Assembly: GCA_023957385.1 (NCBI GenBank)
Contig: JAMLGZ010000002.1
Location: 638,411 to 702,410 of the forward strand
Direction: 5' to 3'
Source of the DNA: Brumimicrobium sp.
GTDB taxonomy: Bacteria; Bacteroidota; Bacteroidia; Flavobacteriales_D; Crocinitomicaceae
DNA length: 64,000 nt
This document shows, one piece after another, positions 54,801 to 62,877 of this stretch (position 1 is its first letter; each line of letters begins with the position of its first letter). The notes beneath the pieces are model-generated. The model was not told where the DNA came from, made no database searches, and saw nothing but the letters and a program-made list of their open reading frames with translations. Made by a program: the position numbers and the translations under genes.

Positions 54801-56444
54801 GGTAGGGGATAAATTAGATGTGAAAGAAATATTATCATAATCTGATTTGTTAGATCTAGATTTAACAAAATGTTCGGTTTTATCCAAGATGGTTACGATA
54901 CCTTTTTCTGAATTGTAGGTAATGAACCCTAGTGTAGAAAGCTCAATTAATAAAGATTTTGCCTGCTCTATAGTTCTGTTTAAAGCTGTAGCAGCAACTC
55001 CTTCTGTCATATCAAATTTGTCATATTTGTATGCATAATTATAAAGTGCATTTAATGGATTTATTGATTCCATTCCTTGCAAACGTTGATATAATTGCTC
55101 ATCATAATAATTAAAAGATTCAAAACGTGCCTTTCTTTTTTGATCAGAACCCGCTTTGTCATACGCTAGAATAAGTTCAGATGAGTTTCTTGACCAAGCT
55201 ATTTCATCTACATATAAATCCATCTTATGATAGGAGTCCACAAATGGAGATTGAGATAAGGTAGAACTTCCTCGAGAGAAAAGAACTTTGTCGCTTTCTT
55301 TTTCATAGGAAATATTAAGTCCCGTATGTGTGATAGAATCACCATTTCCAAAATATAAAACAAAGCTAGCCATTGGAGTTAATATTTTCTTAGGATTTAT
55401 GATAACTCTATCTGACTTAGTTTTAATAAAAGGTGCCCCTTTTCTCATGTATGTTAATTGGGCAGGAGTTTTACTATTTCCAATTCCCACAAAATCACTT
55501 CCCTCTAATGAAAATCCGCCTCGGTAGTCAATATCCTGGACAATATTCTTAATTTCAAAATTAGCCTCATAGGAAAAAAATTGAGGATAAGGAAGGTCAC
55601 CTTCCTTTCCTACGGCTCCTTTTACTGCTCTGTCTGTGAGTTTACCATACATTTTTTTATTAACAAAAGATGTGGTTAATGTTACACTATCTGCTGTAAG
55701 GTTAGTAGAACGTAAAGAAATTTGGTAATTGATAAAAGTGGCATAAGTTTGATCCTTAGGCAGACCAACCTTCTCCCAATTAATAGTACCATTGTTTCCT
55801 TTCCATTTTCTTTTTCCCATGTCCAACTCTCCATTCGTTTGAGTGACTTTTATTGAATCGGAATAAGGTTCCTTATTTTTAGATGTACCTCTATTTATTG
55901 TTTTACAAATAAGCGTGGTATTTGTGAAGTTGATAAAAGGTTCATTCTTTTTATTGATTAATTCAAAATCACCTCCGATACAAAACCATTTAAAATTTTG
56001 ATCATTTATAATAATATTTCGGAAAAGGAAATCACTTGTTTCACTAAGAAAAGTTTCAATCTTTTTAGGATTCCTGTTTTTCATTAAATCATCAACAAAA
56101 GCATGCCATGTAGTATAATTATTATCTAATTTTCCTTTTTTGATAAAGGAATAAACTGCTGTAACATAATTATATGTGTCGGGATATACCTTATGATGGT
56201 TTTCAATGAGTAAATCTATATTCTGTGACATTCTTTGGAATACATCTTCGGGGAATTGATTTCCCACCATTAAAAGAGGTCCTAATTCTTTTTCTACAAA
56301 TTCAAGTGGGACTCTATCTGATGTTGCTCCACTAATTAATTTGATATAATTATTTAAAAATTTATCTCTTTTTATTTGCCCCCATGCAGTATTCATAGAA
56401 AGAATTAAGAGTAAAGCAGTAGTAATTAAGACATATCTCTTCAT
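51846..56444 (-). CDS. 1532-residue exported protein of unknown function
   Basis: The protein starts with a signal peptide (YVLITTALLLILSMNTAWGQ). Helical parts near 25-140 are followed by a very long beta-rich body. The pattern of repeated short strands, such as LEGSDFVGIGNSKTPAQLTY, FHTFSDSDIALF-type stretches and YPDSQKVVIHKNAQMESFSN, suggests beta-helix or OstA/LptA-like folds. A patch around 455-570 (YDEQLYQRLQGM and nearby, then MSTQEQQNAQKKNQERTK) is helical or disordered. No catalytic motif was recognised. The stop of prmA abuts its start directly and plsY follows 8 bp later. Confidence 0.75.
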   Translation of the reverse strand: MKRYVLITTALLLILSMNTAWGQIKRDKFLNNYIKLISGATSDRVPLEFVEKELGPLLMVGNQFPEDVFQRMSQNIDLLIENHHKVYPDTYNYVTAVYSFIKKGKLDNNYTTWHAFVDDLMKNRNPKKIETFLSETSDFLFRNIIINDQNFKWFCIGGDFELINKKNEPFINFTNTTLICKTINRGTSKNKEPYSDSIKVTQTNGELDMGKRKWKGNNGTINWEKVGLPKDQTYATFINYQISLRSTNLTADSVTLTTSFVNKKMYGKLTDRAVKGAVGKEGDLPYPQFFSYEANFEIKNIVQDIDYRGGFSLEGSDFVGIGNSKTPAQLTYMRKGAPFIKTKSDRVIINPKKILTPMASFVLYFGNGDSITHTGLNISYEKESDKVLFSRGSSTLSQSPFVDSYHKMDLYVDEIAWSRNSSELILAYDKAGSDQKRKARFESFNYYDEQLYQRLQGMESINPLNALYNYAYKYDKFDMTEGVAATALNRTIEQAKSLLIELSTLGFITYNSEKGIVTILDKTEHFVKSRSNKSDYDNISFTSNLSPTRIDAQAMSTQEQQNAQKKNQERTKINEYGKIDLSSLDMSVSAVDFINISTSKNTTIFPNNYEVTIKKNRNIVFTGWINSGKWEIKISQGNYSYEDNKFNIFDSDIALFTVNPFRKEDGDQKIPLQSSITGLKGELKIDDVLNRSGNKKEFYNYPILVSKEKTKVFYDQKQLYLGAYDKERFYFEIAPFTVDSLNSFSEKAIRFSGELVSAGIFPKIKDDLKIMADYSLGFSRESPKEGYQFYGTDAKYDNKILLSNNGLQGAGTINFLNSTSTSKRLFTFLPDSTVGIASFINRPQESGIQYPDAEGADVLISYNPRKKTLKARSAGEPIVFYNKETKFTGTAIIRETGMKGQGILALQGAEMSSDNFKFSRWKASADTSNFILRNSYINEEEKEDPLAFKSTNLNGNIDFKERKGVFKSNAGESTVEFPVNKYICKIDQFTWLMDRDELTLESKKHAQDINIEGDLDLVGPNFFSIHPKQDSLQFRSAKANYSLKEKTIYCNQVEFIEVADARIYPDSQKVVIHKNAQMESFSNANIVANFITKYHSITNVNATITARRAYKASGDYLYGTEDSEKQLIHLTEIRPDSSYQTVAKGTIEKDENFKLSKHFDFYGKISLKAANPFLVFNGATKVNHECDKFERNWMSFKTEIDPNNIQIPVAEKLSDLEGNPISVGILWRESRNTDSVSLYPTFLSSVNGIKDPVVITASGFLQYNESAEEYQIGSKEKLINRAEKGNFIALHTPTCSMNGDGKISLGMDLDQFQTEAVGVINYNHSTDQTDMNITLAIKAPLDDKTFKDLAVKIKNVDGLKDADFASTTLEQAIATWIDQKTADKIKSDYTLKKEFKTVPKEFKDEIIFTGVKLRSFTKSGEQTRGLISTDSEIAIVNIFGEPVMKYIPMKIFTEQRSNFGDRFGMLWDVPGLHSYFYDYDYRKDGIMSIFTDDSEFNEVVINLKPSLKKTNRFIYDITTSSAGKIHFLRVFN

Positions 56445-57284
56445 CTAAATAAGTTTTTCTAGTTTTAAAATGGCCCAAGTATCTAAAGTACGGATTTGAG
56501 AAGCTCTAAATCCATTTTTCTCAGCCTCAGTCATAAGTGAGATACAGTCAACTTCATAGAAGCCACTCAAGATAAGAGTGCCATGCTCTATACATAACCT
56601 TGAATAATTTTCCATTTGTTGCATTAAAACGTTTCGATTAATATTTGCGATTATAACGTCAAATTTTTCGTTTGGTACAACATCAATACTTCCTTTTTTT
56701 AATTTGAAATTCTGAATATTGTTACGTTCACAATTTTCTATTGCATTTTCAACAGCGTAATCATCAATGTCATTCCCAAATACATTTCTTGCACCCAATT
56801 TCGATGCCAAAATCCCTAAAATGCCTGTACCAGTACCTATGTCAGCTACTGATTTTCCTTTAAAGTCAATTTCTAAAAGTGTTTGACAAAGCAAATAAGT
56901 GGTAGGGTGATGTCCTGTCCCAAATGACATTTGAGGTTGTATTTCTAAAGAAATTTTAAAAGAATTATCTTGAGAATGGAAAGGAGCTCTAATTAATAAT
57001 TCATTTGAAATTTTAATAGGAGTATAATCTGCCTCCCACGTTGCATTCCAATTTTGATGAGGTATTTCAATAGTTTCGTAATGAATCTCAATCTCTTTCC
57101 TTGAATACGGGTGGAGTAACTCATCTAATTTGCGCTTGTTGAAATCCCCTTTGGGTATAAATGCTTGAAGCTGCCCATTTTCTTCCATAAAACTGTCAAA
57201 ACCAATATCAGCTAACTCCTGAGTAAGGATTTCAGCCCAAGGGGAAAAAGGTTTAATATCTAAATTTACTTGAATGTAATCCAT
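56445..57284 (-). CDS. prmA: Ribosomal protein L11 methyltransferase
   Basis: The 279-residue SAM-dependent enzyme trimethylates ribosomal protein L11. The SAM site reads SVADIGTGTGILGILASKLG, and the substrate-binding region includes GTGHHPTTYLLCQTL and IIANINRNVLMQQM. It overlaps tpiA by one base (stop/start ATGA-like) and abuts the 1532-residue gene. The position next to tpiA is common in Bacteroidota. Confidence 0.93.
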   Translation of the reverse strand: MDYIQVNLDIKPFSPWAEILTQELADIGFDSFMEENGQLQAFIPKGDFNKRKLDELLHPYSRKEIEIHYETIEIPHQNWNATWEADYTPIKISNELLIRAPFHSQDNSFKISLEIQPQMSFGTGHHPTTYLLCQTLLEIDFKGKSVADIGTGTGILGILASKLGARNVFGNDIDDYAVENAIENCERNNIQNFKLKKGSIDVVPNEKFDVIIANINRNVLMQQMENYSRLCIEHGTLILSGFYEVDCISLMTEAEKNGFRASQIRTLDTWAILKLEKLI

Positions 57285-58033
57285 TAGTCATTGTAAACTG
57301 AAATAATCGAAAGAAAGTCAGTTGATTTAAGAGATGCTCCACCAATTAAACCACCATCAATGTCTGATTTTGAAAAAAGCTCTTGTGCATTTGTAGGATT
57401 ACAGCTACCACCATACAAGATAGTAGTGGCCTCAGCTGTTTCTAGAGAATATTTATGTTGAATAAGATTTCGAATGTGTTTATGCATTGCATTAGCTTGT
57501 TCACTAGTGGCAGTTTTCCCTGTGCCAATTGCCCAGATAGGTTCGTAGGCTATGATAATATTTTTAAAATCAGATTCTGATAGATGAAACAAAGAATTAT
57601 TTAATTGATGAGCTATGACTTCTTCATGTGCGTCTTGTTCGCGTTGTTGTAAAGATTCCCCACAGCAAAAGAATACAGTTAGCTGATTTTGTAATGCCGC
57701 ATCTACTTTTTCCTTTAGAAAGATATCTGTTTCATTAAAAAGAAGTCTCCGTTCAGAATGACCTATTAATACTGCACTGCTACCTAGTGTTTTAATTTGC
57801 TGCATGCTCACCTCACCCGTAAAAGCACCTTTGGGTTGTGGATGTGCATTTTGTGCCCCAACTTGAACCTGTTTTTTTTGATCGATAATAGATTTTAAGT
57901 AAATGGAAGGTACAAAATGATACACTTCGCAGGTGATATTGGATAATGAGGCTTCAATAGCAGAATGAAGTTCTATTGCTTCTTCGTGTGTAAGATTCAT
58001 TTTCCAATTTCCAGCTACAATCTTCTTTCTCAT
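57284..58033 (-). CDS. tpiA: Triosephosphate isomerase
   Basis: The 249-residue TIM barrel interconverts dihydroxyacetone phosphate and glyceraldehyde 3-phosphate. Catalytic parts are GNWKMN (Lys), LIGHSERR (His), and AYEPIWAIGTGKTATSEQ (Glu and loop 6), ending with GGASLKSTDF. Length is normal. It lies 1 bp after the DoxX-type gene and overlaps prmA. Confidence 0.97.
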   Translation of the reverse strand: MRKKIVAGNWKMNLTHEEAIELHSAIEASLSNITCEVYHFVPSIYLKSIIDQKKQVQVGAQNAHPQPKGAFTGEVSMQQIKTLGSSAVLIGHSERRLLFNETDIFLKEKVDAALQNQLTVFFCCGESLQQREQDAHEEVIAHQLNNSLFHLSESDFKNIIIAYEPIWAIGTGKTATSEQANAMHKHIRNLIQHKYSLETAEATTILYGGSCNPTNAQELFSKSDIDGGLIGGASLKSTDFLSIISVYND

Positions 58034-58034
58034 T

Positions 58035-59924
58035 CTATTTCTCTATTTTTAACATATTCTGAATCAACCATTCCCAAGAAGGTGTTGACCTGAATGGGAA
58101 TTTTCCTTTTACCACACCATTATTTAAAACCATAAGAGTTGGATTAGAACGTGTAATGGCTTTGATTTCTGTCTCATCATTTTGCAGTGTCGGTATTATC
58201 AGCTCTGTTCTTTTTCTAAAATCATTTACGGCATCCATTGATTCTGTTGAAATCATTACCATAGGGATGTTATTTTCTTTCGCTTTTTGGGCAATTTCTT
58301 TTAGTTTATCAATACGCCCAAAATTGGCAGAGGAGAAATTACGACAAAATACAATCAGTATTTGATCTTGACTAAGAATATAATCTTTTAAGCTAATATC
58401 AGCAATCTCTTCACTGAGTTGTAAAATAGTATCTCCAACAGTATATATAGCTGTATCAATATCTGGTAAATAAAAATCTTCCAATAACATTGGATAATGA
58501 TTATTAGAACTGCGCTCAATTAGATCAATGTATTGAACTTGATGATTAGCTAATATTTCAGCAATTGGTTCAAATTCCCTTTCTGTTTCGCTCAATTCAC
58601 TTACACTAATTGCAGGATCAAACTGTTGAATAGAAGGTAGGATAGCAGGTATAATGGTTTTAGTTTCTCGTTTAGAGAATTTCCACTTTTCTGCATCACC
58701 CCAAATAAATTTTGTGCTTTCATCTAATGCTGAAATGGTTGTATCTTTATTTGTTTCAACATTTGTGTACACCATTAAATTTTCATAAACTCCTTCACGA
58801 CCATCGTTCATGCGTTCAATCAAATTACTACCCACATGATATGGGCGATAATCTTTCAACGGAGAATATAATAAAACATACGAAACAAATATAGCGCACA
58901 ATGCTGTAGAACTCAGAATGATACCATAGGCATTCCCAAAATATTTCCCGCCTGCTTGTTTTATCCATACACCCACAAGCAATATAACTCCTCCAAAAAG
59001 TATAGGGAAAAACCAAGAGAAAATATAAGAGAAAAAGCTAATGAATAGTAGCCCAAACACAATCATAATAATATTCTGATTCTGGGTGTTCAATTCTATT
59101 TTTCTTCTAGAAATAAATAAGATAATTACTAAATAAAGTAGTACGATATCTTTCCAATAACTTTCGGCTGGAGTAAGTGAACGACCAATAGATCCTTTCA
59201 TGGCATCACCAAAACACCCACAATCATCTACACATTGTGTTTTCTTTATCTCTTCAATAGTTACCTTATTCGCTGTTTTGGAAACGATTTTAATATTTTC
59301 GTTATGAGCTGCTTGTTCTATTTTAATTTGCGCAATGGGCTCACTTAAAGCGTATGTATCTCTATCAGTGAATGTTGCTGTAGGATCACATTCTTTTGTG
59401 TGCCAAGTTAAAAATGTGAAAAACAACATCATAAAGAGCATTAACCAAGTAGAGGTTTTGAATTTAGCACCTAATAAAATTAATGCCCCTAATACTATTT
59501 CAAAAATACAAATGATAACGCTAAGTCCAAGCGCATGCTGAATGAGAAATTCTAATGAAAAAGTATCCCAATGAAACCATTCTTTAATACGATAAGCCAA
59601 GGCCCCATCTTCGAAGTATTCTTCTAATTTGTATGAAAACCCAATAGGATCATTGGCTTTTATCAAACCAGACACAATAAACAATCCTCCTACAATTATG
59701 CGGGATATTTGAGCAAATAAAAACCATCCTTCTAATAAATGAATAGTTATTAATGAAAGCCCCATCAAGCCATATCCCAATAATTTATATGTAGTTGCAC
59801 TTTCTACAAAGGATGGGTGATATCCCATGACCAAGAAAGTAAGACCTAGTATATTTAAAGCAATAACTATACAATTTATTATTAAAGATTTCCCTGCTAA
59901 AGAAGGACGGTTATATCTAGACAT
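58035..59924 (-). CDS. DoxX/MauE-like membrane protein with thioredoxin-like C-terminus (BT_3928 type)
   Basis: The 629-residue protein has N-terminal DoxX-like helices (SRIIVGGLFIVSGLIKANDP, then EFLIQHALGLSVIICIFEI), a CGCFGDAMKGSIGRSLTPAE motif (about 235-255) as in MauE/DoxX proteins, more helices, and a C-terminal thioredoxin-like domain (QILIVFCRNFSSANFGRIDK, then SNPTLMVLNNGVVKGKFPFR). The C-domain lacks the CxxC pair, having FCRNF, so it is probably not a classic disulfide reductase. It follows the DUF1599 gene by overlap and precedes tpiA, the arrangement known as BT_3928 in Bacteroidota. Confidence 0.85.
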   Translation of the reverse strand: MSRYNRPSLAGKSLIINCIVIALNILGLTFLVMGYHPSFVESATTYKLLGYGLMGLSLITIHLLEGWFLFAQISRIIVGGLFIVSGLIKANDPIGFSYKLEEYFEDGALAYRIKEWFHWDTFSLEFLIQHALGLSVIICIFEIVLGALILLGAKFKTSTWLMLFMMLFFTFLTWHTKECDPTATFTDRDTYALSEPIAQIKIEQAAHNENIKIVSKTANKVTIEEIKKTQCVDDCGCFGDAMKGSIGRSLTPAESYWKDIVLLYLVIILFISRRKIELNTQNQNIIMIVFGLLFISFFSYIFSWFFPILFGGVILLVGVWIKQAGGKYFGNAYGIILSSTALCAIFVSYVLLYSPLKDYRPYHVGSNLIERMNDGREGVYENLMVYTNVETNKDTTISALDESTKFIWGDAEKWKFSKRETKTIIPAILPSIQQFDPAISVSELSETEREFEPIAEILANHQVQYIDLIERSSNNHYPMLLEDFYLPDIDTAIYTVGDTILQLSEEIADISLKDYILSQDQILIVFCRNFSSANFGRIDKLKEIAQKAKENNIPMVMISTESMDAVNDFRKRTELIIPTLQNDETEIKAITRSNPTLMVLNNGVVKGKFPFRSTPSWEWLIQNMLKIEK

Positions 59925-60471
59925 TTTCTGTACGTTTTGTAGTTAAATGAATGAGCGAGAAGACGGCATAATTTAATATGTCATAATAGTTGGCGTCAAT
60001 ACCTTCACTGATAATTGTTTTCCCTTGATTGTCTTCAATTTGCTTAATTCGTAATAGTTTCATTAAGATAAGATCGGTAAGAGAAGTTACACGCATATCT
60101 CTCCAAGCTTCTCCATAATCATGATTTTTGCTTTCCATGAGTTGTAAAGCATTATCCGTATATTGATTGTAGAAATCTAACACAACTTCACTATCAATTT
60201 CTAAAGGAAGCTGACTGCCATTTTCGAATTGAATAAGTGCCATCACACAATAATTTATGATACCAACAAACTCATTTTCAATGTCTTCCCCCACTTTGTT
60301 TTCTCCTGTTTCTTGAATCGTACGAATGCGTTGAGCCTTGATAAATATTTGATCAGTAAGAGAGCTAGTTCTTAGTATTCGCCATGCAGTTCCATAATCT
60401 TTCGTTTTCTTTTGAAAAATTTCACGACACATGGAAATAACTTTTGTATATTGTTCAACCGTTTTTGACAT
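59917..60471 (-). CDS. DUF1599 family protein
   Basis: The 184-residue soluble protein contains two copies of a roughly 60-residue unit: KTKDYGTAWRILRTSSLTDQ and KNHDYGEAWRDMRVTSLTDL, each followed by IFIKAQRIRTIQE/LILMKLLRIKQIED. This is DUF1599, a helical domain of unknown role often beside DoxX-type and tpiA genes. Its start overlaps the region where the folP promoter element is seen on the other strand. It overlaps the next gene by 8 bp and begins a seven-gene same-strand run. Confidence 0.88.
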   Translation of the reverse strand: MSKTVEQYTKVISMCREIFQKKTKDYGTAWRILRTSSLTDQIFIKAQRIRTIQETGENKVGEDIENEFVGIINYCVMALIQFENGSQLPLEIDSEVVLDFYNQYTDNALQLMESKNHDYGEAWRDMRVTSLTDLILMKLLRIKQIEDNQGKTIISEGIDANYYDILNYAVFSLIHLTTKRTENV

Positions 60472-60478
60472 ATTTTTG
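60471..60478 (+). promoter_or_regulatory. Putative -7 element of the folP operon
   Basis: TATTTTTG fits TAnnTTTG and ends 13 nt before the folP ATG; a TTG at 60451-60453 lies 17 bp upstream as a possible -33 element. The divergent DUF1599 start codon is adjacent. Confidence 0.45.
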
Positions 60479-60491
60479 TCATAAATAAATT

Positions 60492-61355
60492 ATGGAGGGG
60501 AAAGATACAAAATATCGATTAAATAAGCAGATTATTTGCAAAGATAATTTAATAGATCTGTCTTTTCCATTAGTTATGGGAGTGATTAATGTTACGCCTG
60601 ATTCTTTTTATAAAGGAAGTCGCAATGATAGTGTAAATACTGTTCTGAATCGTGTCAAGATAATGGTAGATCAGGGGGTTGATATTATTGATGTAGGTGG
60701 AATTTCCACACGTTCTGGTGCAGATTTAATGACTGAAAAAGAAGAGTTAGAACGAATACTTCCTGTCATTCAGGAAATACGTCAGAAATACCCAAATTTG
60801 TTAGTAAGCATAGATACGTTCCGTTCGTCTGTGGCAAAGCAGGCTGTAGAATGTGGTGCACATATAATTAATGATGTGTATGGTGGAAGGATGGACAGTA
60901 AGATGTTTGAAGTTGTTGCTGAATTAAATGTTCCATATATTCTGATGCACTCTCGAGGGGACGCTTCTAATATGCAATCATTATGTTATTATGAGGATGT
61001 TGTTCAGGATGTTATTTTAGAGCTTAGTAAGGCAATAAAAAACCTTCGTGAATTAGGTGTTAAGGATGTAATTATTGATCCAGGTTTTGGGTTTGCGAAA
61101 AATTTAGAACAAAACTATGAATTAATGAGAGGTCTTTCGTATTTAGAATTGTTGAACTGTCCTTTATTAGTTGGGATATCTAGAAAGTCTATGGTGTATA
61201 AATTTTTAGAATGTTCCCCGGAAACTGCATTGAATGGAACAACTGTGCTCAATACAATAGCCTTGTTAAATAACACCTCCATCATACGTGTGCATGACGT
61301 AAAAGAGGCTCGTGAAACTATTAAAATAATAACAGAATATCAAAATATAAAATAA
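60492..61355 (+). CDS. folP: Dihydropteroate synthase
   Basis: The 287-residue TIM-barrel enzyme joins para-aminobenzoate to dihydropterin pyrophosphate in folate synthesis, and is the sulfonamide target. Signatures are VMGVINVTPDSFYKGS, DVGGISTRSGADL, VSIDTFRSSVAKQAVECGAH, DPGFGFAKNLEQNYELM, VGISRKSM, and IIRVHDVKEARETIKI. The histidine kinase gene begins one base after its stop, so they are co-transcribed. The diadenylate cyclase gene usually next to folP in Bacteroidota is not seen. Confidence 0.95.
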   Translation: MEGKDTKYRLNKQIICKDNLIDLSFPLVMGVINVTPDSFYKGSRNDSVNTVLNRVKIMVDQGVDIIDVGGISTRSGADLMTEKEELERILPVIQEIRQKYPNLLVSIDTFRSSVAKQAVECGAHIINDVYGGRMDSKMFEVVAELNVPYILMHSRGDASNMQSLCYYEDVVQDVILELSKAIKNLRELGVKDVIIDPGFGFAKNLEQNYELMRGLSYLELLNCPLLVGISRKSMVYKFLECSPETALNGTTVLNTIALLNNTSIIRVHDVKEARETIKIITEYQNIK

Positions 61356-61356
61356 G

Positions 61357-62868
61357 ATGGGGTTTGAAGGGAATTTATATGAGGTGTTGTTTGAGGCAAT
61401 TAGTGAAGGATTATTATTGGTAGATGATAGAGGGATTATCATAGAATCAAATAAGATGAGTGCTGCTATGTTTGGTTATGAAGAAGGAGAATTGATAGGG
61501 AAATGCATTGAAGTCCTTGTCCCTGATGGGGCAAAAAAGGCTCATGAGGAATACAGGAATATGTATAATAATCAGCCTAAAGCTCGACCAATGGGGGCTA
61601 ATATTAAATTGGATGGCGTAAAGAAAGATAAATCTCAATTCCCTGTGCAAATTAGTTTAACTCCACTGAAAAATGAGGAAGGCAAGAATTTTATAATAAC
61701 GCTTATTTCTGATATTACCGAAAGGAGAGAGAATGAAGAAAATCTCTATAAGCTTAGGGAGTCACTCGAACAGCAAGTAAGAGATAGAACTAAAAAATTA
61801 AGAGAAAGTGAGCAATTGTATAAATCCATTGCTCGAAATTTCCCAAGTGGTGTAATTAGTATCTTCGATAGCTCATATAAATATTTATTTGCTGAGGGAC
61901 AGGCATTATATGAATTGGGGATTGAAACATCAGATCTTATAGGGTTAGATTATTTGAGTAGGATTGATGAACGTGCCAGAGATCAGGTAAAGGAAGAGTT
62001 GGATAAAGTTTTTCAAGGTGATTCTAATGATTTTGAGGTTACTGTAGGTGGTCAGACTTATTTATTAAATGCTGTACCACTCTCAGAAGATACTAAAAAT
62101 ATAGATAAGATATTAGTAGTTGAAAAAAATATCACTGCACAGATAGAGGTTGCCAAAAAATTAGAAGATAATTTAAATCAAGAAAGAGAATTAGCAGATA
62201 TGAAGTCTCGATTTGTATCTATGGCTTCTCATGAATTTAGAACACCTTTAACTACAATTAACTCTTCTGCTAGTTTAATTCGTAAATATCTTGAGAAAGG
62301 ATGGTACGAAAAAATTGATAAGCATGTTGATAAGATTCAAAATTCTGTACATAATCTAACATCAATCTTAAATGATTTCTTATCCTTTGAAAAGTTAGAA
62401 GCTGATAAAGTAAACGTTCTAATGGGTGATTGTGATATAGCTGAAATATTAATGGAAACATTTGATGAAATGTCAACAGTCATGAAAGTGAATCAGGTTA
62501 TTAAGTATAATGGACCTAATAATCTACTCTTTTTTACAGATGGGCAACTTTTAAAGAATACAATGCTTAATCTCCTTTCTAATGCGATAAAGTATTCAAA
62601 AGAAGATGGAGAAATCATCGTGACACTAATTGGGGATGAAGATGATATTAAAATATCGATTCAGGATTTTGGGCTAGGAATTCCTGTTAAAGATCAAAAG
62701 AATTTGTTCTCACGATTTTTTAGAGCAGAGAATGTTACTAATATAGAAGGAACAGGTTTAGGATTAATTATAGTGCGGCGATATTTGGATTTGTTAAACG
62801 GTGAAATTAATTTTAAATCTGAAGAAGGTGAGGGAACAACTTTTTATATAACTTTATCAAAAATTTAA
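61357..62868 (+). CDS. Soluble PAS-PAS sensor histidine kinase
   Basis: The 503-residue protein has no transmembrane segment. PAS 1 (about 5-120: FEAISEGLLLVDDRGIIIES, then PVQISLTPLKNEEGKNFIIT) is followed by a short coil (ENLYKLRESLEQQVRDRTKK), PAS 2 (about 145-265), a HisKA site (FVSMASHEFRTPLTTINSSA, His at about 291) and HATPase (MLNLLSNAIKYSKEDGEIIV, then IQDFGLGIP and GTGLGLIIVRRY). It should sense an internal signal. The response regulator gene follows after 9 bp. Confidence 0.95.
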   Translation: MGFEGNLYEVLFEAISEGLLLVDDRGIIIESNKMSAAMFGYEEGELIGKCIEVLVPDGAKKAHEEYRNMYNNQPKARPMGANIKLDGVKKDKSQFPVQISLTPLKNEEGKNFIITLISDITERRENEENLYKLRESLEQQVRDRTKKLRESEQLYKSIARNFPSGVISIFDSSYKYLFAEGQALYELGIETSDLIGLDYLSRIDERARDQVKEELDKVFQGDSNDFEVTVGGQTYLLNAVPLSEDTKNIDKILVVEKNITAQIEVAKKLEDNLNQERELADMKSRFVSMASHEFRTPLTTINSSASLIRKYLEKGWYEKIDKHVDKIQNSVHNLTSILNDFLSFEKLEADKVNVLMGDCDIAEILMETFDEMSTVMKVNQVIKYNGPNNLLFFTDGQLLKNTMLNLLSNAIKYSKEDGEIIVTLIGDEDDIKISIQDFGLGIPVKDQKNLFSRFFRAENVTNIEGTGLGLIIVRRYLDLLNGEINFKSEEGEGTTFYITLSKI

Positions 62869-62877
62869 AACGAATAG

